This document shows, in pieces, positions 43,020 to 56,118 of a DNA stretch of 64,000 bases. Numbering within the stretch: the first letter of the stretch is position 1; every line of letters starts with the position of its first letter. The stretch comes from Campanula takesimana. Taxonomy: Eukaryota; Streptophyta; Magnoliopsida; Asterales; Campanulaceae. The notes beneath the pieces were generated by a model, which saw nothing but the letters and a program-made list of their open reading frames with translations, did no database searches and was not told the DNA's origin. The stretch covers positions 1 to 64,000 of the forward strand of contig JAOWBW010000428.1 in NCBI GenBank assembly GCA_026119855.1. Direction: 5' to 3'. The position numbers were made by a program, and so were the translations under genes.

Positions 43020-43528
43020 TTAATTTTTGAGCATAAGGGGATAGTTGATTTTTTTAAATGGATATGGTGATATCTCTGTCATGGGAACCTATAAATAGAG
43101 GTTTTGTAATCACTCCACAACCAAGCACGCGTGAAAGTACTTCACGATGTAAAAAAAGGGCATCCCATGTAAAAGTTAAAGTTGAATGACATTGGTACAG
43201 TGCTATAGTTGGCTCCTAGGGAGCGCTACAATGTAGTAGGCTACCTCAACCCTTGAATACTATTGCAAACGAGTAATGATTAACTAAACAGTTTCAAATG
43301 CAACGATCACACAAATTGAGATGATGATTTCTCATCCACTCCCTAAATACCGGGCTTTGCAAGATGAATTAGGTAGTGATGGTGACAATATTATTTGTAG
43401 ATATCTACTATGCTCAATGCCTCCATGACATTTATACGGGGAGTTCGGCTCACGAATCACAACAAGGAGTACATTTAACCACATTACACAAAATACCAAG
43501 TTTAATTACTAGTGCAAAGAACACTCTA
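43020..43528. other. Noncoding, with a diverged array piece
   Basis: Contains 'cctataaatagagg' near 43090 and a diverged array piece at about 43140-43230 ('catcccatgtaaaagtta', 'gttggctcctagggagc'). No supported gene. Confidence 0.45.
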
Positions 43529-46057
43529 TTAAACAATACCAAATTTTTCTTTCACGCTCGGATACAAGCTGTTGAGTTTGTGCCCCACAAGACGCGCTAT
43601 CACACGATGTCGGTATTCATGTGTGGAAAACTGTGAAATAACAGCATAACAGTGCTTAAATAGCTCTGATAATACACCGGTCATCCATATCTATATAATA
43701 AACTTCTACATGAGGATGAGGTGAGATTTTACCTCAAATGATGTATTCTCCACGTCCCAACACTCCATGTACTTCATCACATAAACACCATAATCGTGTC
43801 TGCAACATTAGACATATGAATCAACTATATGTATCTCCACCCATAGGTTCACGTACTTTTTAAATGGAGATTAAGATGTGAAGGCACTTACAAATTATCC
43901 TGGTCAGGAATGCCATCCTGAGCGAAGAACTCATAATCACTGATATGCGGCATTCCACATGCCTCAAAGACTGCTGCCTGTGGTGTCAAAATGATACAGA
44001 ACACTTAATAAATTTCGACGTTTGTTGTATCACACACAAGGGTTACTACCAAATTTATGCTCTTACCATACGATGTATGAAATCCTTGTATGTGGAAGTT
44101 TTCCCATTATTGGAATCAAGAAGCGCGATCTTTTTTTCTTCTAATAGTATTACAAACAGAACCCAGTGTTCTTGGAAATAAAATACAAACTAAGCAATAT
44201 TTCAAAACAATTTATCATTAACTGAGATTGATAACAGATGTATTTTGTCTCTACGTTAATTACCATTTCCGCTTCTTTAATCTTTTGGGAAACCTCAGGT
44301 GCATAAAAATACTTAGAAAACTTATGAGTAACATCTTTCTTCAGCATGTCTTCACCACAGAGATTCAGATCAATCTATGCCTACACAATATAACCACTTA
44401 TCAGCTCTCATGCCATCCGCTTAATATAACAAAGTAAACAGCCAGCGTAAGTGACGGTGAACAATAGTTCTGCAATCTCACCCCAAATATTGATTGAAAA
44501 AGATATCTCTTTCGACCGGAAAAAGTCACCTTGTCATCCTCACCTCCCCATCCTCCCATGTTCACCAACAATACAAATGCATCCATGATCTACAACATGC
44601 CAGTATCAGGTAAAATCTGAAAAAAATGGGGAATGCCACAACAACTAGCACAGAAGGAAAAATAACAGGTACTAAGACCAGAACGTACCTGCGAATTAAC
44701 ATAATATCTTGGTTTTAACGTACAAAAATCTGCCTTCGTTAGATTCAAACCAACACCATCGAATAGCAGCACATCACTGCACAATTGCACATATTGAAAT
44801 AGTTAATCATCAAGCGAGAGCATATTGGTACATGTACTTGAATACATCTAAAAATATTAGTTTATGCAAATTGCTTACTCAGGTACATTCTTAGATTTCC
44901 AAACTGAATCAGCAGTATCTTTGATAGCTTGAGAAACCTTATGAGCATTCTTATTCTTATTCTTCTTCCTCTGCCTCTTTCTTTCCACCCCGGGCGATTG
45001 CCGTGTGTTGGGATCGCCATTTTCAGGACGAGCCCCGTGTCAAGGTTCGTTGACACTGTACTGACTCGGTGCATTGCTAGGTGAACCGGAAGGCCCCGAA
45101 TCCTTTCTATCACCTCTATCATCAAATATATCTTCTCTGGTCTCCCTACACCCCTCAGTCCCCGACACCTGTTCCACCTCCATCGCATCGATATCACCAA
45201 CAACTTTATGTATACAGGTTTGTACTAAACTCAAGGCCCTTTCCAAATGATTATTAGGGACTTCATTTCCACCATCATTGGATGCCCCACCTATAACATC
45301 ATCAACACGCTCATCGCTCAGTTCGCCACCATCTTTGGCTGACTCTCCCTCTTTCATAGTAAAAGCCCCATGACGGTCTTCAGACTTCTCACCAACCTCT
45401 TTTTTCGATTCTCCCTCTTCTATAGTAAGAGCCCCATATTTCTCAAGTACCTCATCACCCCCGCCGCCAACATCGTGACGGTCTTCAGACTTTTCACAAC
45501 CCCTTTCTCTGCTTCTCCCTCTTCCATAGTAAGAGCCCCATCCTTTTCCAATACCGGATCAACTTGGCTACCAACACCGTCATCTTTTTCTCCAACCTCT
45601 TTCTCTGATTCTCCCTCTTCCATAGCAAGAGCCTCATCTTTCCCTAATAATTCATCACCTTTGCCACCAACATCGCGACACTCTTCGGATTTCCCAGCCC
45701 CCCTCAGTCTCTGGTTCCCGCACTTCCATAGTAAGAGCCCCCTCTTTCTCCACTACTTCATCATCTTTGCCTCGACCGTCACCGCACTTTTGTTTATGTC
45801 CCTCACCTAGACGCTCTGATTCACTCTCCGATTCACTCCCTGATTCACCCTATGATTTAATTTCTTCGCTACTCTCATCATCTGAATCAGGAACATACTC
45901 ACAATCTGAAGATGATTCAACAGACTTATTGTGTTTGTTCTTCGCTTTCTTTTCCCTCCGTACATGCTTGTTTGCCCCGCTGCCATAACCAATCTCATCA
46001 ATTTTCCTCTTTCCCTTATTCTTACGGGAAAAGTATTCAGCTAACTCCAGATTGCAC
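43529..46057 (-). pseudogene. Ulp1-type cysteine protease gene, 3' part (decayed)
   Basis: Exons read on the minus strand: about 45357-44879 (acidic, repeat-containing), 44689-44776, 44482-44589, 44264-44374, 44067-44189, 43892-43977, 43733-43799, 43529-43630. From 44776 to the stop all joins are in phase. The C-terminal part fits the Ulp1/SENP peptidase domain (C48), a SUMO-protease fold: LKPRYYVNSQ, IMDAFVLLVNM, catalytic His in FQEHWVLFVI, catalytic Asp in IALLDSNNG. Where the family has D-C-G the sequence reads HDYGVYVMKYMECWD, so the nucleophile Cys is Tyr. Upstream are an in-frame UGA (45040-45042), a UAG (near 45847) and at least one frameshift in a repeat-rich acidic region. The 5' part is at 54488-55968, beyond the copia insertion. 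Such Ulp1-like genes are often spread by plant Mutator-like elements. Confidence 0.8.
45360..45800 (-). repeat. Degenerate coding tandem repeat in the Ulp1-like pseudogene
   Basis: Four to five units of the type EKDGALTMEEGESEKEVGEK followed by SEDRHDVGG..DEVL, each about 100-130 bp, seen across shifting frames. At the DNA level the unit contains 'tctccctcttc.atagtaag' and 'agccccat' on the plus strand. Confidence 0.75.
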
Positions 46058-46062
46058 TTAAC

Positions 46063-47543
46063 TGTTGGGTTTGGTAGTAACATGCGCAGCGGAATATAGC
46101 ATTTAAAATTTTATGAAACCCAAAGCCTTATAGATCCATTCATATGATTATTACAAATACATCTACTATGAATATAAGAATACTAACCCTTGATGCGTTT
46201 CTTGATTTCTTGATCTTTGAGTTTTGGGTTCTTCCCGCCTTTCGAATCACAAACGCAGGAACACGAACACGAAGATGATAGTGAAATCACCCTCTATGGA
46301 TATCCACACGCGATCGAATATTAAGAACTCTTTCTTAATCTTGACTGCTAGATCAAATAGGGACTATATGATTTTATGTATTATTGATCTTTGATTCTCA
46401 ATCTCAATCAATAATTATGTTTCTCCAAACAAGTGAATCAATCATATACAATGGCTGGTAAAGAGATATTTATATGGGTATAAGTCCTTAACCCTTAAGG
46501 TCTTAGGAAACCCAAATCCCATCACTAAATTAGCTGTGCAGATTTTCTGGCCGACATGACTGGCACGGTCGTGCTTTGTATCTGTAACGGTCGTGCCGAG
46601 CTCGGCACGGTCGTGCTTTATACCTGGCACGGTCGTGCCAGTTAAGCCGCACTGCACAACCCTTTGGCTATATATGGGACGGTCGTGTCTTCTAAAGAGC
46701 ACGGTCGTGCCAGACCAAATTTCTGCCATTTTTCCCTTTTAACAATTCGTTCTCTTGTGTGTGACCCCATAGGATTATACCAAGTTGGTAATGAGCCCAA
46801 ATATACTTTGTCTCATAAATCATGAGCGGACCCTAGCAGGCCATCATGATTACCCAAATGATATAACTTGTCAAAGTTCGTCGTTAATCCATTATAGAAC
46901 ATATTACAATATCTTTGTTTCACGATGTCTATTGAACGTAAGCCATTGTCAATGGTCAACTTACATAGTCCAATGCTTTCTCGATCCCGAATGTATTGAT
47001 AAGACAAATCATATTTGAGCATGGACATGCATTTCATCAATACCATTCATCGAGTGGCCAAAGCTTGACATCTCTCTTAACGAGGAACAAATCCTTTCTT
47101 GGCTTATTACTCTTCCCTACATGATTCCAATTATGCCAATCATATTCTTTATAACTACCCGGTTAGGGGTAATGTTTGAATATGTCAAACATAATGTTCA
47201 TCAAGTGGAAGACTGTAATAACCTCAAGTCTAAAGATTCCAGTAATATAACTATATGAGACTTAATTATGACATTGTGACCATGACATAAATCTCATACG
47301 GGTCGGTCCAGTATTTGTTCTCCAACAAATACCCATAAGTTTAATTGTATCCCATACACCATAATCATCATATGATTATCTATTAAACTTATACTAAAAA
47401 TTAATCATAATTATCAGGGACGGGGATTATTATAATAAACATGCAAAGGATATAATAATCAACATTCAATATCTTTATTAAAACATAATCAATAGATAAC
47501 ATTAATCGTTCTCATAATGTGCCTAGAGCATACAACACCAACA
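46063..47543 (-). repeat. 3' LTR of copia element 1
   Basis: 1481 bp, TGTTGGGTTTGG...ACACCAACA. Contains a cluster of GGCACGGTCGTGC palindromic units at about 46560-46715. Confidence 0.93.
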
Positions 47544-47559
47544 ATCTCCCACTTGCACT

Positions 47560-50500
47560 AGGCCTAATTAATGTATCGAATACCCATAGACCTAACATGA
47601 CCTTCATGCCTTGCTTGTGGACGACCCTTTGTTAATGGGTCAACAATGTTATCATCAGTAGGTACTCTGCATATATTTACGTCTCCTCTATCAACGATCT
47701 CTCGAATGATATGAAAACGCCTAAGTATGTGTTTGGATTTCTAATGTGATCTTGGTTCCTTTGCTTGAGCAATAGCACCATTATTATCACAATAAAGGTC
47801 TATTGGGTTAGCAATGCTAGGAACCACTTCTAGTTCACCAATGAACTTCTTAATCCAAACAACCTCTTTTGCAGCATCGGATGCAACAATATACTCAGCT
47901 TCCGTTGTAGAATTTGCGACGGTACTTTGCTTAGAACTCTTCTAGCTAACAGCACCTCCATTTAGCATAAATACAAATCCCGATTGCGATCTTGAATCAT
48001 CCTTATCGGTTTGGAAGCTTGCATCTGTGTAACCACTTACAACAAGATCATATTTCATTCCTCCATACACCAAGAACGAATCTTTAGTCCTTCTCAAGTA
48101 CTTAATAATCGTCTTGACTGCAATCCAATGACTCTCACCAAGATCTGATTGGTATCTGCTCATCATGCTCAAAGCATACGAGACATCGGGTCTAGTACAT
48201 ATCATGGCATACATGATTGATCCAATTGCAGAAGCATATGGAATCCCAATCATTCTCTCACGCTCATCAGTTGTCTTAGGACACTGATTCTTGCTTAGAG
48301 TTATGCCATAGCCTACTGAAAAATTTCCTCTCTTAGAGTTTTCCATGCGGAATCTCTTAAGAACTTTGTCAATATATGTATCTTGACTTAAACCAATCAA
48401 TTTCTTGGATCTATCACGATAGATCCTAATGCCAAGGATATAAACGGTTTCTCCCATATCTTTCATTGAGAAACACTTTCCTAACCAAGTCTTTACAGAC
48501 TGCAGTGCAGGAATGTCGTTTCCAATGAGTAATATGTCATCAACATACAGTAATAGAAATAATACTATGCTCCCACTAATCTTCTTGTATACACAAGGAT
48601 CATCTTCGTTCTTGATGAAACAAACTCTTTGACCGATTCATCAAATCGAAGATTCCAAGTCCTAGAAGCTTGCTTTAATTCATAGATGGATCTTTGCAAC
48701 TTGCATACTTTATTAGAATTTTCTGGAATTACAAAACCTTCAGGTTGTGTCATATAAACATCCTCAAGTAAGTTCCCGTTTAGGAACGCTCTTTTGACAT
48801 CCATTTGCCATATCTCATAGTCAAAATATGCGGCTATGGCAAGTAAAATTCTTATAGACTTGATCATTGCTACGGTCGAAAAGGTTTCATCATAGTCGAT
48901 TCCATGAATTTTCCTATAGCCTTTCGCTACAAGTCTAGCTTTATAAGTATGCACATTTCTATCCATGTCAGTTTTCTTTTTGAAAACCCACTTGTATCCT
49001 ATGGTTTTTACACCTTCGGGCGCATCAATCAAGTTCCAAACTTGATTATCATACATGGACTTAATTTCAGATTCCATGGCTCCAAGCCATTTATCTGAAT
49101 CAGGAGCGGACATCGCTTCTTGGTAGGAAGTAGGTTCGTCATCAACTATGACTTCAACTTCATTGCTATCCGTCATGAGAAATCCATATCTCTCAGGTTC
49201 GGATCGCACCCTACCAGTTCTGCGAAGAGCTTGTGTATTCTGATTAGGTTCCACAACTCCTTGTGTAACTTGATCAGATTCAACCATCAGTTACATATTA
49301 TTTTTGGGTTATCGAACCTCTTCGAGATTAATTTTTCTCCCACTAATTCCTTTGGAGAGAAACTCTTTCTCTAGAAAGGTACCATGACGTGCAACAAACA
49401 CTTTGTTGTCCGTGCGGTTGTAAAAGTAATAGCCCTTAGTTTCCTTAGGGCAACCCACAAAATAACATTTGTCAGATCTTGGTGCAAGTTTGTCAGAGAT
49501 AAGTCTCTTGACATAAGCCTCACAACCCCAAATCTTCATGAAAGACAAACTAGGTTTTCTTCCATTCCACATCTCATGTGGTGTCTTTGGAACAGATTTT
49601 GTTGGAACATTATTTAGTGTTAGAGCGGCAGTTTCTAGTGCATGTCCCCAAAAGGATAAAGAAAGATCAACTTGACTCATCATGGAGCGGACCATATCTA
49701 ATAAATTCCTATTTCTCTGCTCAGACACACCATTCTATTGTGGTGTTCCGGGTGGATTTAATTGTGAAACAATTCCACAATCTTTAAGATGATTGTCAAA
49801 TTCTTGGCTTAAATATTCTCCACCACGATCAGATCGAAGTGCTTTAATAGTTTTGCCAAGTTGATTCTGTGCTTCATTTTGAAATATTCTAAAGATCTCA
49901 AAAGATTCACTTTTATGTTTCATTAAGTAGACATAGCCATATCTACTAAAATCATCAGTGAATGTTATGAAGTATTGGTATTCTCCCCTAGCACTGCTGC
50001 TCATTGGTCCACAGACATCAGTATGTATGAGTCCCAATAAGTCACTAGCCCTTTCACTACTCTTAGTGAAAGGTGCCTTAGTCATCTTTCCATGTAAACA
50101 AGACTCACAAGTTTCATATGATTCAAAATCATTTGAATCTAAAAGTCCGTCCCCATGGAGTTTTGAGATACGCTTCTCATTAATATGACCAAGATGGCAA
50201 TGCCACAAATAAGTATGATTTACATCATTAGGTTTGGATTTCTTATTTACATTATAAATATTATCATTATTCCCACTTTCAACATCAAGAACATAAAGGC
50301 CATCAAATGAACATGCAGTACAATAAAGCATCTCATTTAAATAAATAGAAACCTTCTTATTCTTAATAAGAAAACTATAACCTTCATTATCCAAACAAGA
50401 AACTGAAATAATATTTATACTTAAATCCGGAACGTAATAACAATTGTTCAAAACAAGAATTAACCCACTAGGTAAAATGACATCATATGTTCCTACGGCT

Positions 50501-51536
50501 AATGTATCAACTCTTGCTCTATTCCCCACACGTAGGTCCACTTCGCCATCTTTAAGTAGCCTTCTATTCCTTAGTCCCTGCACATTTAAATAAATGTGAG
50601 ATCCACATCCGGTATCTAATACCCAGGAGCTAGAAGTAGAAAGAAGAACATCTATAACACAGATACCTGAAGTAGAGGCAGTCCCACTGTTCTTCTTCTT
50701 CTTCATCTCTTCCTTGTAAACCTTGCAATTCTGTTTCCAATGACCAATCTCATTGCAGTGGAAAAAAATTGCATCCTTTTGGGAAGCAGGTTTAGCCACA
50801 TTAGCATTGGCAACAATTGCCTTGCCAATCTTGGGTTTGACAACTTTTGTCTTACACCCTTTTCCTTTGCCTTTCTGGCCCTTTCCTTCCTTTGACACTA
50901 TGAGCACAGGAGCGGCTTCTTTACCGATTTTTTTTTTTTTTTTGTCTTTAGCATCCCATGCAACTCAGACAGGGATTTATCCATCCCATGCATATTAAAG
51001 TTCATTACAAACTGATTATAGCTTTTGGGCAATGAATTAAGAATAAAATCAGTGGCCAACTCAACCTCAATGGGATGGCCAATCTTCTCTAGATGCTCAA
51101 AGTGAGCCTTCATTTTTAGAACATGAGGGCCCATAGCCTGCCCATCACTCATCTTGCATGAGACAATGGCAGCTATAGTGTCGAACCTTTCCTGCCTTGC
51201 CTATTCTTGAAACATGTATTTCAACTCAACAGCAAGGTCATATGCCTCCAAATGTTCAAGAGTCTTCTGAAGCTCAGAACACATGGAAGCAGGCATGAGA
51301 CAACCCACCTCACGAGAATCACTCTTTTTCTTCTTGTAGGCGTTTCTCTCATCCTTGGGGGCAGATGATTCAGGTTCATCTTTAGGAAGGGGTTCTTCAA
51401 GAATATAAAGCTTATCTTCATACTTTAGAACAATTCTAAGGCTACGGATCCAATCCGTGAAGTTAGCTCCATTTTCTTGAAGCTTTTCCTTCTCAAGGAT
51501 AGATCGCAATGATAAAGAACTTGAATTTTGAGCCAT
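47560..51536 (-). pseudogene. Gag-pol of copia element 1, broken
   Basis: Read from 51536 (MAQNSSSLSLRSILEKEKL). Gag is broken by a stop after KYMFQE and resumes at 51152. A zinc knuckle follows (FFHCNEIGHWKQNC), then protease with an intact WVLDTGCGSHIY. Integrase has LWHCHLGHINEKRI and HTDVCGPM. A stop lies at about 49732-49734 (after PPGTPQ), and a further break near 49300. RT shows WQMDVKRAFLNG. A frame break lies near 48500-48565 next to where YVDD is expected. RT and RNase H continue to about 47942, and fragments of the C-terminal RNase H follow with stops down to about 47560. The element cannot move by itself. Confidence 0.9.
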
Positions 51537-53022
51537 TATCTACAATTATGCAAACATATAATCATATATAAGTACCAACTTAATTTTAAAGATATTGCAA
51601 ATATTAGTATTTCACAAATACTCCCACTAAATTATATAACCTTCAAATACATCCAATGTATCATATAATTTAAATGGGCTAAAATCCACATTTCACTTAA
51701 CTTTGAGTCGGCTAGGGCACGACTGCTCAAAATAAGTTATTTAGGTAGACAACTCCTTGTCAATCATATCATACATGACTCTTAGATCTTTTATGAGATT
51801 TTAGACATCATATGTCTAACATGTTTTAATCTCATCTGTGCCTTAGGTCCAAAACTGTTTTGATAGCCTAATTAAGTTAAACAATTTTAAACGTATAGGA
51901 ATCGCTGTTTCCTCATCTTGCTCATAAATGAATAAAATTAATTCACCTACGCTAGGGCGTAACCCACATAAAACTACCCACGTACTCACAAGTGTTTTAA
52001 TCATGGATTGTCACGGAACTTAAATTTTAAAGAAGGTTCACAACATATAGCATATAACTCATTTATGATCACATAAGATAAACATGTTATATATCAAGTT
52101 TAGTCATTAAATTAATCTCTATTAATTTAAGCATGATATTATGTGTCATTAGTTTCTCTATAATTCTGAGGATGAGACTATTTGAACTTTGGTTATTATC
52201 TCCAAATCAAGACAACAAAATGCGGCCGAACTAAGCCATAAGGCAACCACAATTCCGCACTAATCCAAGAAACCAAGAAAGTAGTCCATGTGGCCAAAAC
52301 TAAGCAATAGATGGTCTCGATGAACGTAGGCCAATTGCATTCACAATTCCACATGGATCTCTAATCTTCGAATCAAGAACCTTGTTTATCAATTTTAGCA
52401 ATTATGAACTCTTCATAATTCTAACTTCGTTTTAACTTTGAATCTTTGATTACGATCAAGTTTGGGAAACACAGTCTCGAGAACGTAGGCTAGCCATCCA
52501 AACCTTGAACAAATCTCAGAATTCAACAGACTAAAACAAATAGGAAATTCAAACCCCGAGATCCACACCCAAGACCCAACCTTGCGCCCCGCTCCAAACA
52601 CAGGGTCCGACCGGGTCACAGTCTGGGTCCGGTCGGACCTCCTCTGAAAAATCAATAATTTTTAAAGTTCCAAAATTTGTCCGAAATTGTTTTTCCCGAT
52701 TCAATTAGGATTTGGTGTTCTTGGTGATCCTATCACCATGATCATCAAAACCTTGAATAAACAATTTATTCATGAATCTCTAGATTATCAAAACTTTGAT
52801 CCAATCAAAAATTGATAACCCAACAATTTTGAATCCAACATAATTTTTATTGCGATTGAATAGTGCGATTAAAGTTTATAAAACAATAACCAAATAAAAC
52901 GCATATAACACTTAAACATCATAATCCCAATATTCAAATCATGCTAAGCACATAAACACTTTATATACACACAACATGATTATGTATTGAAATAATCAAC
53001 ATGAACGGGGCTCTGATACCAC
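51537..53022 (-). other. Leader of copia element 1
   Basis: About 1.5 kb between the primer-binding site (53006-53022) and the gag start. AT-rich; short ORFs such as 52413-52655 have no known domain. Confidence 0.6.
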
Positions 53023-54482
53023 TGTTGGGTTTGGTAGTAACATGCGCAGCGGAATATAGTTATGAAACCCAAAGCCTTATAGATCCATTCATATGATTAT
53101 TACAAATACATCTACTATGAATATAAGAATACTAACCCTTGATGCGTTTCTTGATTTCTTGATCTTTGAGTCTTGGGTTCTTCGTGCCTTTCGAATCACG
53201 AACGCAGGAACACGAACACGAAGATGATAATGGAATCACCCTCTATGGATATCCACACGCGAACGAATATTAAGAACTCTTTCTTAATCTTGACTGCTAG
53301 ATCAAAAAGGGACTATATGATTTTATGTATTATTGATCTTTGATTCTCAATCTCAATCAATAATTATGTTTCTCCAAACAAGTGAATCAATCATATACAA
53401 GGGCTGGTAAAGAGATATTTATATGGGTATAAGTCCTTAACCCTTAAGGTCTTAGGAAACCCAAATCCCGTCACTAAATTAGCTGTGCATATTTTCTGGC
53501 CGACATGACTGGCACGGTCGTTCTTTGTATCTGGCACGGTCGTGCCGAGCTCGGCACAGTCGTGCTTTATACTTGGCACGGTCATGCCAGTTAAGCCGCA
53601 CTGCACAACCCTTTGGCTATATATGGCACGGTCGTGTCTTCTAAAGAGCACGGTCGTGCCAGACCAAATTTCTGCCATTTTTCCCTTTTAATAATTCGTT
53701 CTCTTGTGTGTGACCCCATAGGATTATACCAAGTTGGTAATGAGCCCAAATACACTTTGTCTCATAAATCATGAGCGGACCCTAGCAATCCATCATGATT
53801 ACCCAAATGATATAACTTGTCAAAGTTTGTTAATCCATTATAGAACATATTACAATCTCTTTGTTTCACGATGTCTATTGAACGTAAGCCATGGTCAATG
53901 GTCAACTTACATAGTCTAATGCTTTCTCGATCCTGAATGTATTGATAAGACAAATCTTATTTGAGCATGGCCATGCATTTCATCAATAACATTCATCGAG
54001 TGGCCAAAGCTTGACATCTCTCTTAACGAGGAACAAATCATTTCTTATTACTCTTCCCTACATGATTCCGATTATGCCAATCATATTCTTTATAACTACC
54101 CGGTTAGGGGTAATATTTGAATATGTCAAACATAATGTTCATCAAGTGGAAGACTATAATAACCTCAAGTCTAAAGATTCAAGTAATATAACTATATGAG
54201 ACTTAATTATGACATTGTACCATGACATAAATCTCATACGGGTCGGTCCAGTATTTGTTCTCCAACAAATACCCATAAGTTTAATTGTATCCCATACACC
54301 ATAATCATCATATGATTATCTATTAAACTTATACTAACAATTAATCATAATTATCAGGGACGGAGATTATTATAATAAACATGCAAATGATATAATAATA
54401 ACATTCAATATCTTTATTAAAATATAATCAATAGATAACATTAATCGTTCTCATAACGTGCCTAGAGCATACAACACCAACA
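53023..54482 (-). repeat. 5' LTR of copia element 1
   Basis: 1460 bp, collinear with 46063-47543 but with small indels, including one of about 16 bp near the TG end. Contains the same GGCACGGTCGTGC cluster at about 53507-53665. Confidence 0.93.
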
Positions 54483-54487
54483 TTAAC

Positions 54488-55968
54488 AACTTAGCATTCA
54501 TATCCGAAATTATTTGCGAGCAACTTGCAATCTCATCAACCCTTTCCTGAATGCAGTTAAATAGAATCGTTACCATATGAAGAAAATTTAATACCCAAAA
54601 ACAACAATGCAGAATAACAACGCACTAGCCTTAACATATGTGTCCTCCACACGACGAGCTCCGGTCGCGACCGCTCCTCCTTGTAATTCATAGGTGATAT
54701 AAGTTTGGGAATCCTTATAACTACCCAACACCTGTGAATACACCCCGTAGACTACATTACGTTGAAAGATTAAACGCAGCGCAACTGATTAAAAAAACAT
54801 CACATCAGATTGTTTTTCAGTACCTTTATGCTTATACCAACACTTTTTTTTTCCAGTTTCTTTTCTTTCTTCAACCTTTCGTTCATTTTAGCATCCGTCC
54901 AAGTCTTCACATGCGGTACCTCGCGCTTGATATTTATGCCAGCCACTCGCACTCGATCCCAAAACAGAATCTAATATAACAGTGACTAGTAACAACATTC
55001 AAATTTAAATAAATAAGAAAAAAAACATCTAAACTAACCTGAAGGAAAAACACACATCCTGTATAATATGATTTCCCGACCTCAAAACCACAACTAGTAT
55101 CCAATAGCCCATCTATCACTAATTGGGCCCAATTATAATCCTTAATCTTATCAACATATACAATGCTATCCCATATTTCCCTGCAGCCCCTTCCATAGGA
55201 CAGAAGATACAATAAAGTGGCATATACAAACACTACAAACCAACGCTTGAAGTTATCACCTGCACCATCCATATCACTCAATAACTGCAACATTTGCTTG
55301 TTCGTACAATCCAAAAACCCAGGAACTTCTTCTCTCCAATTATCCTCCCCCAATTTCAACTGAATTGGTCCACTGGGAATGCCAAGGCAATCAACAACAT
55401 CTGACGCATCAAAACTGATGGACAAAGAATCTGTTACCATGATCTTTAAATCACTTGAATCACATGCGATGAATCTACTTACTATATCCATCGCAAGGTC
55501 ACGCTTTAACGATCTACAATTTATCTCCAACAACCCACCAAATCCAATGTCCTTCACCGCAGCCTTTTGGTCAGCGTTGAGCTGTTCAGTCAACTTAACC
55601 AACGACCCAGGGGAGCATCTTGTAAGAAATGACTCCTCCGAACATTACGTAAATACTGCATACCATGCCATTTCTCATTCAATAGTTTGTCGATCTAACA
55701 TTTTCAGATTACCATATTAAAACCATATATTTATTATCACCACATAAACATAAACATGGAAGGCACAAACCCGATATTTAGGGATCGTCTTCCCGTCTGC
55801 TTTCATTTTCTCTATAGTTTCTTTTCTCCCCACTAAATACGCTGAATCAGGTCTCTTCATCTTTACAACATCTTTCTTTGAAGATGTTGGGTTTTTCAAA
55901 TAAAGTTTACTTGGACCAATACCAACTTTTTTTTGTTTTGGACTAGTTTTTTCTTTACGTTTAGCCAT
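54488..55968 (-). pseudogene. Ulp1-associated gene, 5' part
   Basis: The start ATG at 55968 opens a Lys-rich exon (55771-55968; AKRKEKTSPKQKKVGIGPSK). The next exon, about 55630-55039, has ESFLTRCSPGSLVKL, KDIGFGGLLEINC and WREEVPGFLDCTN. That pattern occurs upstream of the Ulp1 domain in many plant Ulp1-like proteins (DUF1985-type region). Further exons are at about 54980-54830 (LFWDRVRVAG), 54730-54610 (QGGAVATGARRVEDTYVK) and 54550-54488 (ERVDEIASCSQIISDMNAKL). The last is cut by the copia insertion and continues at 46057. One donor appears to be GC rather than GT (AAG|GCTAGT, near 54629). Joining across the insertion leads to a frame problem, so the gene had probably decayed, or I have misplaced a splice site. 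Confidence 0.7.
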
Positions 55969-55975
55969 GATCACT

Positions 55976-56118
55976 GCAATAATGTAATGGTTATCACCAG
56001 CTAGTTAAAAAATAAATCAAATTCTTACATTAATGTAATGGTTATCAACTACTTCAAAAACAAAGTAAATTCTTACATTAATGTAATGGTTATCACTTAC
56101 CAATTCAAAAGCAAAACA
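55976..56118. repeat. Three-copy 50-bp tandem repeat
   Basis: Units share 'cattaatgtaatggttatca' followed by a more variable 'caattcaaaagcaaa..agattctta' part. They lie just upstream of the ATG of the Ulp1-associated gene. Confidence 0.85.

Larger units (their letters stand above)
46063..54482 (-). mobile_element. Ty1/copia LTR retrotransposon, decayed
   Basis: LTRs at 46063-47543 and 53023-54482, target duplication TTAAC at 46058-46062 and 54483-54487. The primer-binding site on the minus strand next to the 5' LTR is TGGTATCAGAGCCCC, complementary to initiator Met-tRNA as in most copia elements. The polypurine tract is AAGTGGGAGAT next to the 3' LTR. Gene order protease-integrase-RT-RNase H is copia. 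The element splits the Ulp1-like gene. Confidence 0.94.

Noticed and set aside
45370..45810. Plus-strand ORF rich in Ser and Phe
   Set aside because: Complement of the repeat-rich acidic region of the Ulp1-like pseudogene.
53006..53022. Possible tRNA gene fragment
   Set aside because: TGGTATCAGAGC is the copia primer-binding site next to the LTR; no cloverleaf can be formed. I saw no tRNA or rRNA gene elsewhere in the window.
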